A DNA stretch of 20,286 nt from NCBI GenBank assembly GCA_016297945.1, contig JAEDFR010000034.1, positions 1 through 20,286 of the forward strand. The letters run 5' to 3'. The notes below the pieces were generated by a model. The model saw only the letters and a program-made list of their open reading frames with translations, did no database searches and was not told where the DNA came from. Each line of letters opens with the position of its first letter. Positions within the stretch are counted from its first letter, which is position 1. Both the position numbers and the translations under genes were made by a program. Shown here in pieces: positions 1 through 6,641 of this stretch. The stretch comes from Lachnospiraceae bacterium (GTDB lineage Bacteria > Bacillota > Clostridia > Lachnospirales > Lachnospiraceae).

Positions 1-687
1 TTCGCTCGCAAACTGGAAACGGGAACCGCCCTGATAATACTGTGTATAGTTTTCATCAATGCCGGCCGCAGCCATCTTGCTCTCAATTCCGACACTTCCG
101 CTATTGGTTACATACTCGGTAAATTCTCTGGCCTTACCATTATCAATACGTGCAAATCCACCACTAATATGCTGTAAATAAGGATTCTTTAAGAACGCAT
201 CAATATAGAACGGCCCACCGTCATGAATGACAACTGCATTGTATTCCGGTGCAATCTGTAAGTTGGTCGTACGCGTGCTTCGAATACTTCCGAAACGTTC
301 GATATTTTTCCAATCCTTGACAATACACATAAATCTGGTAATTCTGCCATTCTGGGTACTGTTCATCATCTCATATACAATATCAGCAGTTGAAGTACCA
401 TAATGATCAAGTGCATACACTTCATTGTCTACCATGATAGCGAGTGGTCTCTGGTTAACCAGTGATTCATCAATCCATTCATTGGTAAGTTCGCTCCTAT
501 AATAACCGGGACGGCTTTCTTCTTCAACTGGTGCAGCCGTAACTTCTTGTGTTGTATCTTCAACGACAACGGTATCTTCTATCGAAGATTCCTCAACCGG
601 CGCTTCCTCTTCTTTTTCCTTTCCACAGGCTACAAGCCCTAATGACAAAGTACATGCAAGTACAAAATATAATAATTTCTTTTTCAT
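1..687 (-). CDS. DUF3048 (YerB-like) lipoprotein, 3' part missing
   Basis: This is a secreted lipoprotein whose C-terminal part lies beyond the left edge; 229 codons are visible. The start ATG at 687 follows an AGGGG ribosome site. The first 21 residues form a lipoprotein signal peptide, with a Lys-rich start, a Leu-rich core and the lipobox LVAC, so it should be anchored to the outer face of the membrane. An acidic Glu/Val/Thr-rich linker follows, up to about residue 60. The DUF3048 domain then begins, with RPLAIMVDN, ADIVYEMM, ITRFMCI and the SIRSTRTTN block typical of the YerB family. The biochemical role of the family is not established. It starts 22 bp after the mscL stop, so the two genes are probably co-transcribed. 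Confidence 0.9.
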   Translation of the reverse strand, partial: MKKKLLYFVLACTLSLGLVACGKEKEEEAPVEESSIEDTVVVEDTTQEVTAAPVEEESRPGYYRSELTNEWIDESLVNQRPLAIMVDNEVYALDHYGTSTADIVYEMMNSTQNGRITRFMCIVKDWKNIERFGSIRSTRTTNLQIAPEYNAVVIHDGGPFYIDAFLKNPYLQHISGGFARIDNGKAREFTEYVTNSGSVGIESKMAAAGIDENYTQYYQGGSRFQFASE

Positions 688-709
688 TTGATAATAACCC
701 CTAATTCTT

Positions 710-1141
710 TTATTTATCCTCTGTCAAAAGATCTGATGTACAATGAGGACATTTTACTGCCTTAATTGAAATTTCACTCTGACAATATGGGCAGGTCTTT
801 GTGGTTTTTTCTTTTACTTCCGGCTTTTTGCCGACAGCCATCATTTTGTTAACACCTTTCATCATCAAAAACAAAATAAATGCCATGATGAGAAAATTCA
901 CAATCGCTGTAATAAAGGCACCATAATCAAATATAACACCATTTACTACAAATGTTCCACCGATGACAACACCTTCGGAATTTGCACCTCCGGTACAAAC
1001 GGCAATCAGTGGATTGATAAAGCTGTCCGTCAGTGCGGCCACAATACTCTGGAAAGCAGCACCAATAATCACACCGATGGCAAGATCCATGACATTTCCT
1101 TTTAAAGCAAATTCACGGAATTCTTTAAAAAACTTTTTCAT
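710..1141 (-). CDS. mscL: Large-conductance mechanosensitive channel MscL with C-terminal zinc ribbon
   Basis: MscL is a homopentameric inner-membrane channel that opens under high membrane tension and releases solutes during osmotic downshock. The N-terminus FKEFREFALKGNVMDLAIGV and the pore helix with GVIIGAAF are diagnostic. TM1 spans about residues 14-45 and TM2 about 67-95. The start at 1141 is preferred over an upstream ATG at 1174 because AAGGAAGG sits just before it and family members begin MKKF. The 143-aa protein ends in a four-cysteine ribbon (C117, C120, C131, C134: CPYC...CPHC) in place of the usual amphipathic C-terminal bundle. I believe related Clostridia have this variant too, but could not check. 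It lies 22 bp upstream of the DUF3048 gene. Confidence 0.95.
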   Translation of the reverse strand: MKKFFKEFREFALKGNVMDLAIGVIIGAAFQSIVAALTDSFINPLIAVCTGGANSEGVVIGGTFVVNGVIFDYGAFITAIVNFLIMAFILFLMMKGVNKMMAVGKKPEVKEKTTKTCPYCQSEISIKAVKCPHCTSDLLTEDK

Positions 1142-1227
1142 AACACTATCCTTCCTTAAAATAATATAATTCATATGATGCTACAGTCAAAAGGATTCTT
1201 TTGGAAATCGTATTATCATAAAGAATA

Positions 1228-2085
1228 TTATAACAGTTCTTCCAGACTTACTTCAGGAGCGGTCTCGCCGTTATGTTCGGAAGCATAGTTCATTTCATTA
1301 ACTGCTTCTGAAATAATGGTAATGTCATCGCCAATCTGAGCATATATCTCACCACTCTGTTTGGACAAATCACTCTCCTGCTTTGCAAGAATACTAAAAG
1401 ATGCACCTGCAGTACCAAGTCTTGCCGCTTCAATGGCAGAGTTTAATGCTAAAATACCCTGTTTGGACGCAATTTTGGTCAGCTTTTTGGAATTATCCTC
1501 AATTCGGTCGATTACACCGTTGATTTTTTCCAAATCAGCTGAAAAAACAGCCATCTTTTTATTTTCGATATACTCGTTATATTTCTGATTCACGTAATTA
1601 TCTATAACCAGACCAAGTAAATCCGCACAAGCTTCAATTTTTTTCTTGGGCATAGTCGGTACTTTATGTAATGCCTCAATATATTTATTTTCATCTACAC
1701 CGATTTCATTTGCAAGCTTACGAAACTTCGCTTCATCAACTTCCATATCACTGGGTAATGCCTGTCCGCCGATAGCAGTCATAACAACCTCACCAGTTGA
1801 ACGGATCTTGATTGGAAAAGCAAAATCCATTAATCCTGCATGGCATAAATAACAACCCTGTTCTACACCGGCCTTGCATAATCCGTTCTGATCACACTCT
1901 ACGCATCTGTGAAGACCCTCAGCAGTGCCTCTGGTCAGTTTCATACAAAAATCCGTAAAATTCTGTTCTCCGGTAATAAAATTACCGCCAGCATCTGTAA
2001 AAATGGATGCCAGTCCGGTTGCACTGGCCCATGCAATCTGAATCGCTTCCAATTCTTCAAGATCCACAAAATCTCTAATATCCAT
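1228..2085 (-). CDS. Soluble PocR-domain / chemoreceptor-tip sensory protein
   Basis: This is a 285-aa cytoplasmic protein with no membrane segment. Residues about 5-170 match the PocR ligand-binding domain, including the cysteine cluster C61, C64, C70, C78, C81 followed by H82 and the GLMDFAFPI block. Residues about 180-265 form a coiled coil resembling the signalling tip of methyl-accepting proteins (LALNSAIEAARLG at 212-224). The usual GE/GRGFAVVA and DEVRKLAE blocks are degraded, and the helices are far shorter than in a full receptor. The start at 2085 is chosen because GGGGG lies about 8 nt before it; an ATG at 2100 has no such site. It may sense a small carbon compound and contact CheA/CheW, or it may have lost that contact. 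The sensing domain is secure; the output is inferred. Confidence 0.85.
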   Translation of the reverse strand: MDIRDFVDLEELEAIQIAWASATGLASIFTDAGGNFITGEQNFTDFCMKLTRGTAEGLHRCVECDQNGLCKAGVEQGCYLCHAGLMDFAFPIKIRSTGEVVMTAIGGQALPSDMEVDEAKFRKLANEIGVDENKYIEALHKVPTMPKKKIEACADLLGLVIDNYVNQKYNEYIENKKMAVFSADLEKINGVIDRIEDNSKKLTKIASKQGILALNSAIEAARLGTAGASFSILAKQESDLSKQSGEIYAQIGDDITIISEAVNEMNYASEHNGETAPEVSLEELL

Positions 2086-2185
2086 TGCTTTAACCCCCAT
2101 ATGTTAAATTATAATGAAAACCATGATTAAATTTATTTTACATTATTTTTCGTGTTTTTACAACACGGAAATAACTTTTGCGTCA

Positions 2186-2255
2186 CTTTTCATGACCTTT
2201 TCACGACTCCTTTCATAGCTCCTTTTATGGCTCTTCTCATGGTTCTTTTGATGAA
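2186..2255 (-). repeat. Degenerate 12-bp tandem repeat, six units
   Basis: Six imperfect 12-13 bp units of the type CTTTTCATGRCTC occur in tandem on the plus strand. Read on the minus strand, they form an open stretch ending at 2190 that would encode a cationic peptide, MRRAIKGAMKGVVKRS, from an ATG at 2240. There is no clear ribosome site, so translation is doubtful. Confidence 0.55.
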
Positions 2256-2395
2256 AAAATATTCTGAAATTCTTCCATCTTTCGCAATGCTTTATGAAAT
2301 ATCTTTCTCTGTGTTTTGGCACTATCATAACACGAGCAAAATATATTCAAATAATTATCCAAATTCGACTGTAATACAATATATCAAAGACAAGA

Positions 2396-2446
2396 CCCGA
2401 CATAATAACGGAAAACATAAATATCATTTTTCATTATTATGCCGGG
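2396..2446 (-). terminator. Hairpin, possible terminator after the sigma/anti-sigma operon
   Basis: The 13-bp arms are 2396-2408 and 2434-2446 (CCCGACATAATAA / TTATTATGCCGGG). The single mismatch becomes a G-U pair only in the minus-strand transcript, which favours an RNA made leftward from rsiV. On the plus strand the arm is followed by CTTTTT, so two-way termination is possible. The loop is 25 nt, longer than usual. Confidence 0.45.
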
Positions 2447-2577
2447 CTTTTTAATATTAGACAATATGATGCATCACTGTTTTTATTATATGACATCACG
2501 TCATATATTCATTAATGCAATTTCGCTCATACATATTCACGGATGAATTTACTCAACGATTCAATTTTCTTTTATTT

Positions 2578-3558
2578 TCATCTATCTGTCTTTAAAATAT
2601 CCGATACCACAGAATTATCAATCGTAAACTGCACCAGTCCCATATAACCGGGAGCGACTTCATATTCATCAAAACAGATGACAATCTGTCCATCCTCATT
2701 GAGATAAAAATTCTGGTCTTCCTTTATGCTCTGAAAGTTCCATTCCGTTATTTCGTCATCTACCCAATAGTATAAGTTTTCATCTTCTGCCATCTGTTCA
2801 CGCATCTGTTTTTTGATATCTTCGCTAATCGGAGTCATATAATCCGCACCATCAATGAAAAGATCCTTCAAAGATGCAATTTTACCGGTAGTCTTATCAA
2901 TATGATAGAAATACTCATACTCGCTTCCGCTTCCTGCTACCTGCGTGACAACAATCCGGATGGTAAACCATGTATCCGTATCTGTCACCACCTGTGGTTC
3001 CATATAAACGCCGCCATAGCTTTCCCCAAGTTCCACATCCGCTTCAAACTGTGCAATCAATCGGTCTGTCATTTCTTCGATATCTTCATTGATGGTCTGA
3101 AGCGATTCTTTGGTCTGTTCTTTCACGGCAGAATCCATATCATTTTCCACTACCTCTTCCTGCACCAGCTGCGCTTCTTTTATTTTTGCCTCAAAACGTT
3201 CACTGTCATAATTATATTCCCTGACTGTAATCATTTTTATGACATTTCCCAAAATAGGAATCTGTGACATGGCATAAGCCGCATTTGCCGAAACATTGGG
3301 GGTAATAATAATTGCAAGAGCTGCTGCCACTGCAATTCCTGCCACATATCTTTTGGAATTTCGCTTTTGTTTTCTCTTTGTATTTTCCTTGGCATTTTTC
3401 TCTGTATTTCCAGATGAACGCTGTTGCCGTTTCCGAATTACACCTTCTGCTTCCATCGTCGAAAACAGTCTTGCTTTTTCCTCATCGGTTAATTCTTCCC
3501 GATCCAGTAAAATATCTTCTGAATCAATTTCATTGCACATTTCATATAATCTTGCCAT
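2578..3558 (-). CDS. RsiV-like membrane anti-sigma factor (DUF3298 domain)
   Basis: This is a 326-aa, single-pass membrane protein that probably holds the ECF sigma factor encoded just upstream. Residues 1-70 are cytoplasmic and very basic near the membrane (many Lys/Arg at 42-70). One membrane helix lies at about 71-88. The motif IPILGNVIKMITVR at about 100-113 is typical of Clostridia anti-sigma proteins. An extracytoplasmic helical segment follows, and a C-terminal DUF3298 domain (about 235-320) ends in the typical FYLNEDGQIVICFDEYEVAP block. In Bacillus, RsiV binds lysozyme and is then cleaved to free SigV; lysozyme sensing here is inferred from homology only. The ATG at 3558 lies 3 nt after the sigma stop, and GTGGGGTG within the sigma 3' end serves as its ribosome site, so translation is coupled. 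Confidence 0.88.
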   Translation of the reverse strand: MARLYEMCNEIDSEDILLDREELTDEEKARLFSTMEAEGVIRKRQQRSSGNTEKNAKENTKRKQKRNSKRYVAGIAVAAALAIIITPNVSANAAYAMSQIPILGNVIKMITVREYNYDSERFEAKIKEAQLVQEEVVENDMDSAVKEQTKESLQTINEDIEEMTDRLIAQFEADVELGESYGGVYMEPQVVTDTDTWFTIRIVVTQVAGSGSEYEYFYHIDKTTGKIASLKDLFIDGADYMTPISEDIKKQMREQMAEDENLYYWVDDEITEWNFQSIKEDQNFYLNEDGQIVICFDEYEVAPGYMGLVQFTIDNSVVSDILKTDR

Positions 3559-3561
3559 ATT

Positions 3562-4110
3562 TTACACCCCACTTTCTCTTACAACTCGCCTTATCTGCTT
3601 TTTACCTCGACTGAGTCGCCCATAAATAACCGTTTTACTCATCTTCATTCTTTCCGACACCTCATCCATAGATAAATCTTCCAAATAAATCATGCGGAAT
3701 ATCTGCGCATCCTCTTCCTTTAAAAAAGAAAGTATAATATCAACTTCTTCCTTATATTCCTGCATCAAAAAATCTTTTTTCGCTCTTTCATCTTCCCATT
3801 CCGGCATCTGCTCCACCGGTTCCTCTTTAGAAGTCTGAATAAATTTTCTGACATAGGTCAGAGCCTTAAATCGGCATACGCCCGCCAGCCAGTTTTGAAA
3901 TTCCGTTTTATCCGGCTGATAACTTTCAATATTCTCCCAAACAGCCAGCAATGTATCATTCATACAATCATCCCACAGATGTGGCAGAGTACTCATCTGC
4001 CGTTTTACCACGGTCTTCAATACCCATCCGTATTGATTGATAACATATGCCAATGCATCTTCATTTCTTTTTTTCATCTGATCCACAAAATTTTCTTCTG
4101 TAATTTTCAA
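3562..4110 (-). CDS. ECF-type RNA polymerase sigma factor (SigV-like)
   Basis: This 182-aa sigma-70-family protein directs RNA polymerase to stress promoters. Region 2 spans about residues 10-85 (DDCMNDTLLAVWENI; QNWLAGVCRFKALTYVRK) and region 4 about 125-178 (the helix-turn-helix around LSMDEVSERMKMSKTVIYGRL). The start is taken as the TTG at 4110, giving MKITEENFV, the usual beginning of this family. GGTGGTGG lies 6-8 nt before it, while the ATG at 4155 has no ribosome site. It is followed directly by its probable anti-sigma factor. Self-activation is usual for such pairs, but I found no convincing ECF promoter upstream. The 5' region contains the 74-bp repeat array. Confidence 0.92.
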   Translation of the reverse strand: MKITEENFVDQMKKRNEDALAYVINQYGWVLKTVVKRQMSTLPHLWDDCMNDTLLAVWENIESYQPDKTEFQNWLAGVCRFKALTYVRKFIQTSKEEPVEQMPEWEDERAKKDFLMQEYKEEVDIILSFLKEEDAQIFRMIYLEDLSMDEVSERMKMSKTVIYGRLSRGKKQIRRVVRESGV

Positions 4111-4215
4111 GATATCCACCACCTTTCCCTGATACCTATAATTCGCAGTTGACATGTTTATTTTGACATATCTTTGATTGAAATATTTACCATTTTGCTT
4201 CTTTCACATTTCTTC

Positions 4216-4575
4216 CGCCTCGTCGACGCGCTCGGGGCATACTTTTCCCTCTTCTTGCTTTCTCTGGTATGCCCTTTTCATGATTTTCCCGCTCTGTCAA
4301 CGCGCTTGGGGCATACTTTTCCCTCTTCTTGCTTTCTCTGGTATGCCCTTTTCGTGATTCTTCCCCTCTGCCAACGTGCTCGGGGCATACTTTTTCCTCT
4401 TCTTGCTTTCTCTGGTATGCCTTTTTCGTGATTCTTCCGCTCTGTCAACGCGCTTGGGGCATACTTTTCCCCTTGCTTGCTTTCCCTGGTATGCCCTTTT
4501 CGTGATTCTTCCCCTCTGCCAACGTGCTCGGGGCATACTTTTTTCCCTAATTCAGAAAACTAGCATGCCTTTTTT
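4216..4575. repeat. Five-copy 74-bp tandem repeat, each unit with a hairpin
   Basis: The anchor GGGGCATAC recurs at 4234, 4308, 4382, 4456 and 4530, an exact 74-bp period. Each of the first four units contains an inverted repeat GGGCATAC ... GTATGCC(C) with 8- or 7-bp arms around a pyrimidine-rich loop of about 24 nt, followed by TTTT on the plus strand. In the fifth unit the right arm has diverged to GCATGCC. Units 2 and 4 share GTCAACGCGCTTGG and units 3 and 5 share GCCAACGTGCTCGG, so the array seems to have grown by duplicating a 148-bp dimer. It lies in the 5' region of the sigma/anti-sigma operon. Whether it acts as RNA, DNA site or spacer is unknown. Confidence 0.9.
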
Positions 4576-4683
4576 ACAATGCGACACATGATTTTTAGAC
4601 AACCAGGGCAGGCAAAAGTTGAAACAAACAGAAAAACGGATGCCCGGCATCTATAACACACCCCTGAAATCATAATCCTGACA

Positions 4684-4719
4684 AAAGAAAAAAGGCGCCT
4701 GACATTTAAGCTGACGTCT
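4684..4719 (-). terminator. Weak terminator after the GntR-type gene
   Basis: On the minus strand GACGTC and GGCGCC can pair (one A-C mismatch, one U-G pair) around a 13-nt loop. They are followed by CTTTTTT...TTTT. This is just downstream of the regulator stop at 4727. Confidence 0.4.
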
Positions 4720-4726
4720 TTCTAAT

Positions 4727-5401
4727 TTACAATCTGCTTTCGGCAAGATCATAATGTTCTTTGATATATTTCAGGCATGCATCCTCATTTTCCTCTACAA
4801 TGCTGTTAAAAATATTTCTATGAATTAAAAAGAATTTCATCATTGTTTCTTTGTCCGATTCTTCTATTACATTTGAAACAGACTGTTGATAAACCTCTGA
4901 AATCGCTTCCATGACCGTTATAAAAAGTTGATTTTTCGTAGCTTGAATTAAAGTGATATGAAATTTTTGATCTAACATGACAAATTGCTTTCCCGATGCA
5001 GTTTCCATCTCAGCCAAGATTTCTTCCAAATGATCTTTCTCTTCATTGCTAAGTCCATGTCTGAAAACGAATTCTACAACAGTTCCTGCCATCACTCTCC
5101 GAAACTCCAGAATATCCTTCATTGATATACTTCCCAACGCAAGCATTACCGAAACAATTTGCCAAATAGTGTGCCCGGAATCTTTTGCAATATAATTACC
5201 GGAACCATGTATGCTTTCTATCAATCCCATTCCTCGCAGAATACTGATTGCTTCTCTGGTAGAATTTCTTCCAATTCCAAGTGTTTCCGAAATATAACGT
5301 TCTGAAGGAATTTTACTTCCAATAATCAGTTTTCCATCTTTTATCATTTGAAAAATAAAATCAATTGCTTTGTGATACTCCATTGTATTATTATTTGACA
5401 T
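4727..5401 (-). CDS. FadR-subfamily GntR transcriptional regulator
   Basis: This is a 224-aa DNA-binding regulator. Residues about 8-75 form the winged helix-turn-helix of the GntR family (KIPSERYISETLGIGRNSTR, then GLIESIHGSGNYIA in the wing). Residues about 90-220 are the all-helical FCD effector domain, with candidate metal ligands D144, H148, H194 and H216. The start at 5401 is chosen because GGGGATTGAT places a ribosome site 6 nt before the ATG. FCD regulators often respond to lactate, pyruvate, gluconate or other acids; the ligand here is unknown. It is the last gene of the likely operon that starts at the promoter near 7598, where two TGGTnnnACCA operators of this family's type are found. 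It probably controls LrgAB and itself. A 36-bp repeat cluster sits directly upstream. Confidence 0.93.
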   Translation of the reverse strand: MSNNNTMEYHKAIDFIFQMIKDGKLIIGSKIPSERYISETLGIGRNSTREAISILRGMGLIESIHGSGNYIAKDSGHTIWQIVSVMLALGSISMKDILEFRRVMAGTVVEFVFRHGLSNEEKDHLEEILAEMETASGKQFVMLDQKFHITLIQATKNQLFITVMEAISEVYQQSVSNVIEESDKETMMKFFLIHRNIFNSIVEENEDACLKYIKEHYDLAESRL

Positions 5402-5480
5402 ATCAATCCCCATCCCGGAAGTTGTAAATTCCATTCTTATTTTCCACATATAACCAATTAAGCAAACAGCACCAGATGAT

Positions 5481-5606
5481 CAGTTTACATAAAATCGGCA
5501 AACAATACCAATCAATCAGCTTACATAAAATCGGCAAACAATACCAATCAATCAGTTTACATCAAACCATCAAACAATACCAGCGATTAATTTACATAAA
5601 ACTGGC
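5481..5606. repeat. 36-bp tandem repeats at the lrgB 3' end
   Basis: The anchor TTTACAT (CTTACAT in one unit) recurs at 36, 36 and 35 bp spacing (5484, 5520, 5556, 5591), giving three near-full units and a fourth, partial one. The fourth overlaps the last codons of lrgB: ATGTAA (Met-stop) of lrgB is the same as the repeated TTACAT, so the repeats seem to be copies of the gene's own 3' end plus about 20 bp. Each unit carries TCGGCAAACAATACCA. They lie between lrgB and the regulator gene. Confidence 0.85.
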
Positions 5607-6284
5607 AAATAGCGAAGCCAACACCACTGTAAATATACCTGATACAGCGATAGCAAGACTACTCATGGCACCTTCCACTTCGCCGATTTCGAGTGCTTTT
5701 GCAGTACCAATTGCATGAGAAGACGCACCAAATGCAAGTCCTTTGGAGATCGGTTCTGTAATCCTGAACAATTTGCAGATTTGTTCCCCAATCATATTTC
5801 CAAGCACACCGGTTATGATTATAACTGCAACCGTTATGGTAACATATCCTCCCAATTCTTCAGATACCCCCATTCCGATTGCTGTGGTAATGGATTTTGG
5901 AAGAAGTGTCACATATTCTTCATGCGAAAGGCCAAAAAGTTTTGCTAAAACAAATACTGTTGTCAAACTTGTAACCGTACCTGCTAACAAGCCTAATAGC
6001 ACTGCCTTATAATTTTGTTTCAACAATTCCCATTGTTCATACAAAGGAATTGCAAGACAAACCGTAGCCGGTGTCAGAAGCCAACTTAAAAATTTAGCCC
6101 CTTCATTATAAGTATCATAATCAACTTTTCCAATTAAAAGGACACCGATTGAAATCACAATGGATATCAATAATGGATTAAATATACCCAGTTTCAATTT
6201 CTTTTTAAGTATTACTCCAATCAAATAGGCAATCAGACTTAGCGTGACCCCCGCAAACATGGAATTTTGAAAAAATGCATTCAT
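5592..6284 (-). CDS. lrgB: LrgB/CidB-family membrane protein
   Basis: This 230-aa integral membrane protein has about seven hydrophobic segments, and its length is normal for the family. LTPATVCLAIPLYEQW and the conserved PKSITTAIGM and GASSHAIGTAKALE blocks are family signatures. LrgAB was first linked to control of murein hydrolases. In Bacillus subtilis the same pair (PftAB) carries pyruvate, and in streptococci LrgAB is tied to pyruvate uptake. The start at 6284 overlaps the lrgA stop (ATGA), with AAGGAAC just before it, so the two proteins are translated together. An upstream in-frame ATG at 6410 lies inside lrgA and lacks support. The gene end has been copied into the 36-bp repeats downstream. 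Confidence 0.93.
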   Translation of the reverse strand: MNAFFQNSMFAGVTLSLIAYLIGVILKKKLKLGIFNPLLISIVISIGVLLIGKVDYDTYNEGAKFLSWLLTPATVCLAIPLYEQWELLKQNYKAVLLGLLAGTVTSLTTVFVLAKLFGLSHEEYVTLLPKSITTAIGMGVSEELGGYVTITVAVIIITGVLGNMIGEQICKLFRITEPISKGLAFGASSHAIGTAKALEIGEVEGAMSSLAIAVSGIFTVVLASLFASFM

Positions 6285-6640
6285 TTTCTTTGTTCCTTCG
6301 ACTTTCTTATAATTGCTTGTGATACAAGCCCTGTAGCAATCATAACCGTAATAATCGTAAGAACCGTTATGACACTTACCGGCATAATTGATGATTTTAA
6401 TATTTCCCAACTCGTCATCAATCCAACACCTGCAGGAATAAACATTAACGGCATGATCTCAATTAAAAAAGTGCCGGTTTCCTTCACATTTTCCAGTTTA
6501 ATCCATCCTGTCATAAGTCCTGCAAACAACAGTACCATTCCATATATGCTCGCAGGTATTGGCAACGGCAGAATATATTTTAAAATTTCTCCTATTAAGG
6601 ATATTCCAAGAATAATTAAGCACTGTCTGATATATCTCAT
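6281..6640 (-). CDS. lrgA: LrgA/CidA-family holin-like membrane protein
   Basis: This 119-aa protein has four hydrophobic helices and a basic, charged C-terminus (RKSKEQRK). The family pattern is clear: GEILKYILPLPIPASIYGM near the start and the ETGTFLIEIMPLMFIPAGVG block. It is the partner of LrgB in a membrane complex. The ATG at 6638-6640 lies one base after the stop of the cytidylate-kinase-like gene, with GAGAGG as ribosome site, and its stop overlaps the lrgB start. It therefore belongs to a tightly coupled operon. Its substrate is not shown by the sequence; pyruvate is the leading guess from characterised homologues. Confidence 0.93.
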   Translation of the reverse strand: MRYIRQCLIILGISLIGEILKYILPLPIPASIYGMVLLFAGLMTGWIKLENVKETGTFLIEIMPLMFIPAGVGLMTSWEILKSSIMPVSVITVLTIITVMIATGLVSQAIIRKSKEQRK

Positions 6641-6641
6641 T

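Larger units (their letters stand above)
2086..2577. other. Intergenic region with short repeats and hairpins
   Basis: About 490 bp lie between the anti-sigma gene and the PocR gene. The region holds a degenerate 12-bp tandem repeat (2186-2255), a 13-bp-arm hairpin (2396-2446) and a short perfect palindrome (2487-2507, arms TATATGAC/GTCATATA). An open frame on the plus strand at 2152-2454 has no ribosome site and no family features, so I do not call it a gene. Confidence 0.6.
4111..4726. other. 616-bp gap filled largely by the 74-bp repeat array
   Basis: This is the gap between the GntR-type gene and the sigma factor start. Positions 4216-4575 are the tandem hairpin repeats described separately. 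A 13-bp perfect palindrome (GATGCCCGGCATC, 4639-4651) and a weak terminator (4684-4719) lie to the right. Open frames across the repeats on both strands are low-complexity products of the 74-bp period, not genes. Confidence 0.6.

Noticed and set aside
2152..2454. 100-aa plus-strand frame between the anti-sigma and PocR genes
   Set aside because: It crosses the 12-bp repeat and a hairpin, lacks a ribosome site and shows no family pattern.
2487..2507. Palindrome TATATGAC-n5-GTCATATA as a regulator site
   Set aside because: It lies downstream of the anti-sigma gene and about 400 bp before the PocR start; short AT-rich palindromes are expected by chance here.
4174..4591. Repetitive protein-coding frames across the 74-bp repeats on both strands
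   Set aside because: A 74-bp period is not a multiple of three, there is no ribosome site, and composition is low-complexity; the open frames follow from absence of stops in the repeated pyrimidine-rich DNA.
4639..4651. Palindrome GATGCCCGGCATC as an operator
   Set aside because: A perfect 6-bp-arm palindrome, but single, far from any start codon and without a known matching regulator.
5481..5606. CRISPR-like array (36-bp period)
   Set aside because: The 36-bp period includes the whole unit with no unique spacers, there are only four imperfect copies, and no cas genes are nearby.
5476..5718. Plus-strand frame encoding SLHKIGKQYQSI repeats
   Set aside because: It is a by-product of the 36-bp repeats (36 is divisible by three) and runs antisense into lrgB.
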